Shown: positions 43,823 to 48,860 of the stretch, in pieces
How positions within the stretch are numbered: position 1 is the stretch's first letter
Layout: each line of letters starts with the position of its first letter
DNA from: Actinomycetota bacterium
GTDB lineage: Bacteria; Actinomycetota; Coriobacteriia; Anaerosomatales; JAUXNU01
Reading direction: 5' to 3'
Length of the DNA: 48,860 bases
Assembly (NCBI GenBank): GCA_030682655.1
Contig: JAUXNU010000105.1
Location: 1 to 48,860, forward strand
Translations under genes and position numbers: made by a program
Notes under the pieces: generated by a model
What the model saw: only the letters and a program-made list of their open reading frames with translations
What the model was told of the DNA's origin: nothing
Database searches by the model: none

Positions 43823-45118
43823 TCAGATGCGCACGGCCCCCGGCCAAGGCTCGCACCTGGCGGCGGTCCAAAGCGTGTTCACATACGAGAGCGCGAAGTG
43901 GTTCTGGGCCAGGTGCAACCAGAACGCGCCGGAGTCGGTGAGATCGAGCGAGCCGTTTCGCCGCCGCGCGAGGCCCGCAGTCGTGATCGCGCGGAGCCAT
44001 CGTCGCGCCTTCTCGGCGTCATCGCCTAGCGCGTCGTCGAGCGCCATCATCGGAATGCTCGTGTCGTAGAAGCGCCAGTAGAGCCACCACCAGCCACCCA
44101 TCTCGCCTTCGAACGGCATGCGAAGCGCGATGGGCGACCGGTCCTTGGCAAGTGAGTTCTCCCACTCGGCGAGATCGAATGTGTTGAGAGTGAACCCGTC
44201 GGGCAGGTGGGAGCCCGAACCGGGACCGATGCCGATGTAGCCATCCCGCGTGACCGAGGAGTAGCGTGGTGCGCCACCGCGTTTGAACCCCCACACACTC
44301 ACGCGTTCGAAGTCGTGCGTCTCGCACCACGCAGCGATTGCGCGGTATTGCTCCCGTCTCGTGGCGAGGTCGGGCATCTTGACACCCTGCAGGTGTAGGT
44401 ACTCGCCCACGGCTGTGTACGGGAACGTGAAGAGCGGGTACGTGGTGATCTGGTCGGCGCCAAGTTCGGCGGCTCGCTCGAGGTCGGCGATGACGCCCGC
44501 GGTCTCCTGCCCCGGCAACGCGAACATGATGTCGGCGTTGACCGATGCGAAGCCGCCGGCAACCAGCAGCGAAAGTGCGTCCTCGACCACCTCGCGCGCG
44601 TAGCGTCTGCCGATGATGTCGAGTGCCTCGCGCCGGAACGACTGCACGCCGAGAGACACGAGCGACACACCGAGGTCACGCAGGTGTGCGACGATCTCCG
44701 GCGTCACGTCTGCGGGGCCGGTCTCGATGCAGATGTCGCCGGTCAGGTCGAAGCGCCCCCGCACCCGCTCGAGCACGCGGCCCACGCTCGCGAGCGCGAG
44801 TGTCGGCGTGCCTCCTCCCACGTACACGCTCGTGACCTCGGCTGGCCCGACGGCATCGGCCCACCGGTCGACCTCGGCAAGCGCAGCCCGCGTGTAGGGC
44901 TCAACGAGCGCCTCGTCGTAGGCGACCTTCGTGTACGGACAGTAGGGGCAGCAGTTGCGACAGAATGGAACGTGCAGGTAGAGCGAGGTGCGCTCGACGC
45001 GACCGGGAACCCAGTCGGGTTCGGGCGGCGCAAAGACCCACGATTGCGCGGACCCGACCATGTGTCGCCGCACCGCGCGGGTCATCGCCCTCGAGACGCC
45101 CTGTCCGGGTCCGCTCAT
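43823..45118 (-). CDS. HemN/HemW-like radical SAM enzyme
   Basis: A 431-residue radical SAM protein. HVPFCRNCCPYCPYTKV carries the CxxxCxxC 4Fe-4S site used to cleave S-adenosylmethionine. YVGGGTPTLA, ETGPADVTPE, SLGVQSFRREAL, NADIMFALPGQ and the HemN-like C terminus follow. It resembles oxygen-independent coproporphyrinogen oxidase relatives (HemW-like), but the usual second Tyr/Arg binding set cannot be confirmed. Its ATG overlaps the TGA of a second radical SAM gene as ATGA, so the two act together in some modification or tetrapyrrole step. Confidence 0.85.
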   Translation of the reverse strand: MSGPGQGVSRAMTRAVRRHMVGSAQSWVFAPPEPDWVPGRVERTSLYLHVPFCRNCCPYCPYTKVAYDEALVEPYTRAALAEVDRWADAVGPAEVTSVYVGGGTPTLALASVGRVLERVRGRFDLTGDICIETGPADVTPEIVAHLRDLGVSLVSLGVQSFRREALDIIGRRYAREVVEDALSLLVAGGFASVNADIMFALPGQETAGVIADLERAAELGADQITTYPLFTFPYTAVGEYLHLQGVKMPDLATRREQYRAIAAWCETHDFERVSVWGFKRGGAPRYSSVTRDGYIGIGPGSGSHLPDGFTLNTFDLAEWENSLAKDRSPIALRMPFEGEMGGWWWLYWRFYDTSIPMMALDDALGDDAEKARRWLRAITTAGLARRRNGSLDLTDSGAFWLHLAQNHFALSYVNTLWTAARCEPWPGAVRI

Positions 45119-45996
45119 ACGTACCTCGCCAGTCCCCAGGCGGCGCTCGGGCGCAGCCGCTGCGCCTCGGAGATCTCCGTACATGCAGCGTAGCCGCAAT
45201 CGGCGCAGACCGCATCCACGGCACGGCAGCACATCGACTCGCCGTCGACATCGGCGACGAGCGCGACCGGCAACCTCCTTGGCCAGTCGCCACGCTGCAG
45301 GGCACGCAGCCCGGCGCGCGAGTTGATGAGCGGCAGGCCTTCGCGCTTGAGTGCGAGCAGCTCGTCGATGACGGGAGCGCGCTCCTCGGCGGAAAGGAAG
45401 AGCTCGTCGATGCCGTAGTACGGCGTGTGGAAGTAGACCATGACGCCGATGACGGGCAGTCGCGTGTCGCGGACCCAACGCAGGAACGGCCCGACGCCCG
45501 GAGCCGTGAACCGGTCGATCACGTAGATGACGGCGGTCTTAGCGTGCGGCTTGTCGCGCACGGCACGCTCGACCTCGGCGAAGTGGTCGCCGCGGCGCAT
45601 CTCGAACACGCCCGGAAGCCCGTCCATGCTCACCCAGACGAGGTCCGCCGAGGAGGCGAGCCCGAGGGTCCCGTTCGTGTAGACGTGCACGTGGAAGTAG
45701 CCGATGCGGCGCGCCTCGGCGATCGCGTCTTCGAGGGTGCGCTCGCCATCGCGCCACAACATCGGCTCGCCGCCGCTGAAGTACGCCTCGCGACAGCCCC
45801 GGTCGTACGCGGAGCGCAGGCGATCGACGAGTTCGTCCCACGTCATGTCCGGCCGGCCGGTGTTGGACACGTGACACTCGCGGCACGCGAGGTTGCAGCG
45901 GTCCGTGACGGCGAGGCCGCAGATCAGCGGCCCGGCTGTACGGGTCACGAGGAAGTGCCACCCGTATGGGACGTAGTATCGGAGCCGAGCGAGCAC
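45115..45996 (-). CDS. Radical SAM enzyme with C-terminal Cys cluster
   Basis: A 293-residue protein. CNLACREC near residue 40 is the radical SAM site; FSGGEPMLW follows at about 72, HVYTNGTLGL near 107 and SMDGLPG. The C terminus has a Cys-rich motif CCRAVDAVCADCGYAAC (SPASM/twitch-like) that could hold an extra Fe-S cluster. GTG 45996 follows GGGAGGAG, which overlaps the YqeY stop region. An upstream frame adds unsupported residues. It is coupled to the HemN-like gene by ATGA. Substrate unknown; peptide or heme modification are candidates. Confidence 0.85.
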   Translation of the reverse strand: MLARLRYYVPYGWHFLVTRTAGPLICGLAVTDRCNLACRECHVSNTGRPDMTWDELVDRLRSAYDRGCREAYFSGGEPMLWRDGERTLEDAIAEARRIGYFHVHVYTNGTLGLASSADLVWVSMDGLPGVFEMRRGDHFAEVERAVRDKPHAKTAVIYVIDRFTAPGVGPFLRWVRDTRLPVIGVMVYFHTPYYGIDELFLSAEERAPVIDELLALKREGLPLINSRAGLRALQRGDWPRRLPVALVADVDGESMCCRAVDAVCADCGYAACTEISEAQRLRPSAAWGLARYV

Positions 45997-46009
45997 CGGC
46001 TGCTCCTCC

Positions 46010-46453
46010 CTACACCAGCTTCGAGCCGACGAGCCGCGCGACTTCGGCCTTGTCGCAGTTGCCGTCCGTCTCGGCGATGACGAGCCCGATCGCGCGACCC
46101 ATGTCGCGCTTCTCGGAGATGCCGTTCTCGGCGACCACGCGATCGACGATCGCGGCGAGCTCATCACCGGCGACCTGCTTTGGGAGGTAGCCCGCGAGGA
46201 TGTCGACCTGGGTCTGCAGAAGAGCCGTGCGGTCGGCGTCGGTGTCCGCCTTGATCGAGGCTTCGAGTGTCTCGCCGGTCTGCTTGATGAGCTTCTTCAC
46301 CAGCGCGACGACATCCGCATCGGAGACCGTCTCGCCCGATTCCTTTTCCTTTATGTCGATCTCGTTCTTCACGAGGCGAAGGATCGACAGCCGCGGCTTG
46401 TCCTTCTCGCGCATCGCCTTCGTGATCTCGGAGATGATGAGGTCCCTGTCCAT
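46010..46453 (-). CDS. GatB/YqeY domain protein
   Basis: A 147-residue cytoplasmic protein with the YqeY pattern: ITKAMREKDKPRLSILRLV, KNEIDIKEKE, DVVALVKKLIKQ then DILAGYLPKQ and a terminal DMGRAIGLVIAE. YqeY proteins share the tail domain of GatB and may bind tRNA; function is unsettled. ATG 46453 follows GGGGGGC; upstream residues are not conserved. It heads a likely three-gene operon with the two radical SAM enzymes, 13 bases upstream of the first. Confidence 0.9.
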   Translation of the reverse strand: MDRDLIISEITKAMREKDKPRLSILRLVKNEIDIKEKESGETVSDADVVALVKKLIKQTGETLEASIKADTDADRTALLQTQVDILAGYLPKQVAGDELAAIVDRVVAENGISEKRDMGRAIGLVIAETDGNCDKAEVARLVGSKLV

Positions 46454-46534
46454 GACGCCCCCCGTTGCCGAAGTACCGTGCCTATGAGGGAACCGTACCA
46501 CGCGGCCGGGCGGGCCTCTACGGGTTCGAACGCA
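46454..46534. other. Spacer between YqeY and arginine deiminase genes
   Basis: Eighty-one bases with no gene. No clear terminator is seen, so read-through from arginine deiminase into the YqeY-radical SAM operon is possible. Confidence 0.4.
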
Positions 46535-47833
46535 TCACGACAGTCGGCCAGCTCGAATGGGATGCCCGTCCACTGCCTCGCGCACGATCGGGCAAGTCAT
46601 ACAGTGGCAGCCGCCACGCCCCTTGCCAAGCTCGGAGCCCTCGACCTCGATGACCTCGATGCCGGCCGCTCTGAGCGCCCGGTTCGTGTGAGTGTTCTTC
46701 GAGTAGCCAATCACGACTCCTGGCTCGACCGCCACGACGTTGTTGGCGTCGTCCCACTGCTCGCGGGCCGACTGGAAGCTGTCCCCACCGGTCGGCACAA
46801 CACGCAGCTTGCCCACGCCGAGCGCGTCGGCGATTGCCGGGAGCAAGCCTTCCTCCTCGGCGACATCGAACATGCTGCCACGTGCACCCGGGCGGATGCT
46901 GTAGACGCGCATCTGATCCACAACCTGGGGAAACAGCGTGACCGTGTCGCGGTCGACGAAGTTGAACACCGTGTCGAGGTGCATGTAGGCGCGCTCTTGA
47001 ACCATCCTGCACACGATGATGCGCTCCGCAGCTCCGGCCGAAAACAGCGACCGCGCGAGATGCTCCACCATGCGACCGGTCGAGCGTTCTCCCAGTCCCA
47101 CGAGCACCGTGCTGTTGCCGATCGGCATGACGTCGCCGCCTTCGAGCGACACTCCTTGGCTGAAATCCTCGACGGCGAAGCGCGTCGCGTCTCCCTCCGG
47201 CGGATACCAGAACTCGAACTCCGCGGCGACGAAGGCCGGATGGTACCGGTAGATGACCGAGAGATTCACGACTTCGAGGCGGCGTGCCGAGCGAAACAGC
47301 GGTGGCAGCACCACTCCGCCGTAGAGCCAGGCACTCGAATCGCGCGTGAAGACGGAGTTGGGCAGCGGAGGCAGGACGAACTCGTCGGGGTCGGCGAGCA
47401 CGGCCCCCAGGGAATGCCGGGACAGCGAATCGAGATCGATACCGTCGAGCTCGCGGACGAGCGCGCCACCGATGAGCAGCTCGGAGAGACGCGAGGACGG
47501 TAGCTGCGCCAGGTAGGCGCGCAGCTCTTCGACCAACGACAGCCCCACCGTGAACGATGAGACCGCACTGCCGATGACCTCGTTGCGAGCCTCTTGCGAG
47601 GCCTCCAGCGTCTCGGCCAGAAGCTGCTCGACGTAGAGGACCTCTACGCCTCGCTCGCGGAGCGCGTCGGTGAACGCATCGTGCTCCGCCTGCGCGCGCT
47701 CGACCCACACGAGGTCGTCGAAGAGCAGGTCCTCGCGGTTCGCCGGAGTCAGGCGCTCGAGCGCGATGCCCGGCCGATGAACGAGCACGGTCCTGAGTCT
47801 GCCGGTTTCCGAGTAGACGCCGGGGCGCTGCAC
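46535..47833 (-). CDS. arcA: Arginine deiminase
   Basis: A 432-residue cytoplasmic enzyme hydrolysing arginine to citrulline and ammonia, the first step of the ATP-yielding ADI pathway. Motifs: VLVHRPG, FDDLVWVERAQAEHDAF, PPLPNSVFTRDSSAWLYGG, EGGDVMPIG, MHLDTVFNFVD, and the catalytic Cys in GKGRGGCHCMTCPI. Upstream ATG 47923 has no ribosome binding site; GTG 47833, ten bases after AAGGAG, gives the usual family length. No arcB, arcC or arcD lies nearby in the window, though the next genes downstream are unrelated. Confidence 0.92.
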   Translation of the reverse strand: MQRPGVYSETGRLRTVLVHRPGIALERLTPANREDLLFDDLVWVERAQAEHDAFTDALRERGVEVLYVEQLLAETLEASQEARNEVIGSAVSSFTVGLSLVEELRAYLAQLPSSRLSELLIGGALVRELDGIDLDSLSRHSLGAVLADPDEFVLPPLPNSVFTRDSSAWLYGGVVLPPLFRSARRLEVVNLSVIYRYHPAFVAAEFEFWYPPEGDATRFAVEDFSQGVSLEGGDVMPIGNSTVLVGLGERSTGRMVEHLARSLFSAGAAERIIVCRMVQERAYMHLDTVFNFVDRDTVTLFPQVVDQMRVYSIRPGARGSMFDVAEEEGLLPAIADALGVGKLRVVPTGGDSFQSAREQWDDANNVVAVEPGVVIGYSKNTHTNRALRAAGIEVIEVEGSELGKGRGGCHCMTCPIVREAVDGHPIRAGRLS

Positions 47834-47948
47834 GTTGAGCCCGCTCCTTCTCGCGTCGCGGTCCCCACCAGGATGCCACGGACCGGGAGTCCGCGCGAGG
47901 TCACGTGCCAAACGGCTCGACATGCAGACGCAGCGACTGCCCCAAACG

Positions 47949-47980
47949 CTGTCGGCCCGCCACGAGTGGCGGGCCGACAG
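47949..47980. terminator. Perfect 15-bp stem-loop after the surface-protein gene
   Basis: CTGTCGGCCCGCCAC and GTGGCGGGCCGACAG pair over 15 bases with a GA in between. It lies 27 bases past the stop of the minus-strand surface protein at 48008 and before the arginine deiminase promoter. There is no T-run on the minus strand, but the stem is strong enough to be an intrinsic terminator or mRNA 3' end stabiliser. Confidence 0.7.
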
Positions 47981-48007
47981 GTGACGGCGAATCTTGGAAC
48001 GGAGGCT

Positions 48008-48860
48008 CTAGCGCAAGTACATGTCCTTGCACATGCCCGTTACTCCGTCATTAAGCGTGATCTTCACCTTGAGAGTCCCCGCTTGCCCCTTGATGGTCTT
48101 GGCGTTGAAGTGGTACGACGGCACGCCATTCTCGTACGAAACGAACGCCTGACCGTACGCCACCTGCGTGGTCGTGGTACCGGTTGTGTTGATGAGCTTG
48201 ACGTCTACCATCGCGATCGCGGCGTCCGTCGGCCGACCATTGGCGTCGAGAACGGTGAACTTGACCGGCATCATCCTGCCAGCATTCCATGTGTGGTCGA
48301 GCGAGCCGGGAGGCAGGATCACACCGGGAGCAAAGGCGACCGTCAGCGATACCGTCACGACTGCCGCATGACCCGCCTGATCGGTGGCGCAGACAACGAA
48401 CTCGTTGGTGCCCGGGGTCGTGAGCGCCAGGGTCTGCCCGTTGGAGACAGCGTTCCCGTTGAACTTGGCGGTAGGCATGCCCGGCAACACCCCGGAACAG
48501 CTGTCGGCTGCCGAGAATCCGGCTACGATGTTGGCGCCGTAGAGATACGTCTTGGCAGTGGGACTTGCCACGTTCACGAGCGGTGCATTGAGGTCGACCT
48601 TGACGCCGAAGGTCTTGGTCGCTTCGGTGTTGCCAGCGCGATCGATCGAGTAGAACTGAAGCGTGTGCTCGCCCTCGGTCGATACGGGAACGACCGTGCC
48701 CTTGCTCCACGTTGTCCCCCCGTCGAGGCTGTGCCAGGTCTCGTCAACGCCGGAGGCGACCCCTCCGCTTACGGGGTCCTCGGCCGTCAGCTCGACCGTT
48801 ACGCCGCTCTTCCACCAGCCGTTGGTGCCCGGTGTGCCGCTCACGACCCGCGCGCTTGTC
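48008..48860 (-). CDS. Surface protein, C-terminal part with Ig-like and PxKF domains (partial)
   Basis: The last 283 residues of a protein that begins beyond the window. Residues from the right edge show an OmpL47/Ig-like repeat pattern (GTPGTNGWWKSGVTVELTA then YSIDRAGN). A second Ig-like module ends VVCATDQAGHAA. The final 120 residues hold DHTWNAGRMMPVKFTVLDAN, the PxKF-type motif found at the C terminus of actinobacterial secreted proteins. It is likely exported and exposed. The frame is open to the window edge, so the in-window GTG at 48844 is not the start. Confidence 0.75.
   Translation of the reverse strand, partial: TSARVVSGTPGTNGWWKSGVTVELTAEDPVSGGVASGVDETWHSLDGGTTWSKGTVVPVSTEGEHTLQFYSIDRAGNTEATKTFGVKVDLNAPLVNVASPTAKTYLYGANIVAGFSAADSCSGVLPGMPTAKFNGNAVSNGQTLALTTPGTNEFVVCATDQAGHAAVVTVSLTVAFAPGVILPPGSLDHTWNAGRMMPVKFTVLDANGRPTDAAIAMVDVKLINTTGTTTTQVAYGQAFVSYENGVPSYHFNAKTIKGQAGTLKVKITLNDGVTGMCKDMYLR

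Noticed and set aside
42045-44000. 651-residue minus-strand open frame over the duplicated membrane protein
   Set aside because: It runs in the third frame, is Arg/Cys-rich and has no membrane helices, while the other two frames carry clear helices and a repeat.
45119-45478. N-terminal extension of the HemN-like protein
   Set aside because: It is a shadow of the upstream radical SAM gene; the ATGA overlap fixes the start at 45118.
46515-46540. GGGTTCGAAC resembling a tRNA T arm
   Set aside because: The stem does not pair beyond three bases and no other tRNA part is present.

Overview
The window is a GC-rich bacterial chromosome segment with strong codon bias toward G/C in third positions, frequent GTG and TTG starts, GGAGG-type ribosome binding sites and many 4-base ATGA gene overlaps. 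Cell-wall-binding repeat 2 domains, a PxKF-type surface protein, a phosphoketolase/acetate kinase operon, arginine deiminase, an L-2-amino-thiazoline-4-carboxylate hydrolase and a multi-cluster ferredoxin membrane protein together suggest an anaerobic or microaerophilic actinobacterium, most like the Coriobacteriia. That placement is an inference from gene content, not from a marker gene. Layout from left to right. 1-0.1 kb: C-terminal end of an ISL3-like transposase. 0.3-2.2 kb: minus-strand Zn-phospholipase-like protein, EamA transporter and HsmA-like membrane protein. 2.3-5.0 kb: polyprenyl-phosphate-sugar synthase, SMR-type flippase and a convergent GT-C-like membrane protein. 5.1-8.1 kb: glycerophosphodiesterase, ATC hydrolase and a fused NapH-NapG-type six-cluster ferredoxin membrane protein. 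8.2-9.4 kb: two divergent membrane-anchored unknowns. 9.4-13.5 kb: MarR regulator with an unusually large RND exporter. 13.7-16.1 kb: GDT1-type transporter, YaiI protein and M28 peptidase. 16.2-19.1 kb: zinc-ribbon protein, unknown membrane protein and LytS-like histidine kinase. 19.1-22.4 kb: surface GH88 hydrolase fused to three CWB2 repeats, hotdog thioesterase and an unknown membrane protein. 22.5-26.8 kb: MarR plus heterodimeric ABC exporter operon with a double palindromic operator. 26.9-30.3 kb: secreted Gly/Met/Cys-rich protein, response regulator and Met-rich histidine kinase, and a divergent membrane protein. 30.3-33.9 kb: acetate kinase and phosphoketolase. 34.0-36.0 kb: scarred region with a 5'-truncated RlpA-like gene, a Fic protein and the 3' part of a tRNA-Ser lacking its 5' half. 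36.2-42.1 kb: PAS-PGDEF-EAL protein, RtcB, endonuclease V, DUF2905 protein and DEAD-box helicase. 42.1-43.8 kb: tandemly duplicated membrane protein broken by an internal deletion and frameshift. 43.8-46.5 kb: YqeY and two coupled radical SAM enzymes. 46.5-47.8 kb: arginine deiminase. 48.0 kb to the end: C-terminal part of a repetitive surface protein. How the genes work together. Ribulose/fructose phosphates are cleaved by phosphoketolase to acetyl phosphate, which acetate kinase converts to acetate and ATP; arginine deiminase is a second likely energy or acid-resistance route. Two MarR-controlled efflux systems and one two-component system with a putative metal-related secreted protein form the stress-response layer. 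Surface polysaccharide metabolism is represented by the polyprenyl-phosphate sugar genes and the wall-anchored GH88 enzyme. Two features stand out at the scale of the whole window. The octamer TCCTTGGC/GCCAAGGA occurs about 32 times by eye where roughly 2 are expected, mostly encoding Leu-Gly. The 34-36 kb segment looks like the scar of a tRNA-targeted integrative element. No CRISPR array, rRNA, intact tRNA or prophage was seen.
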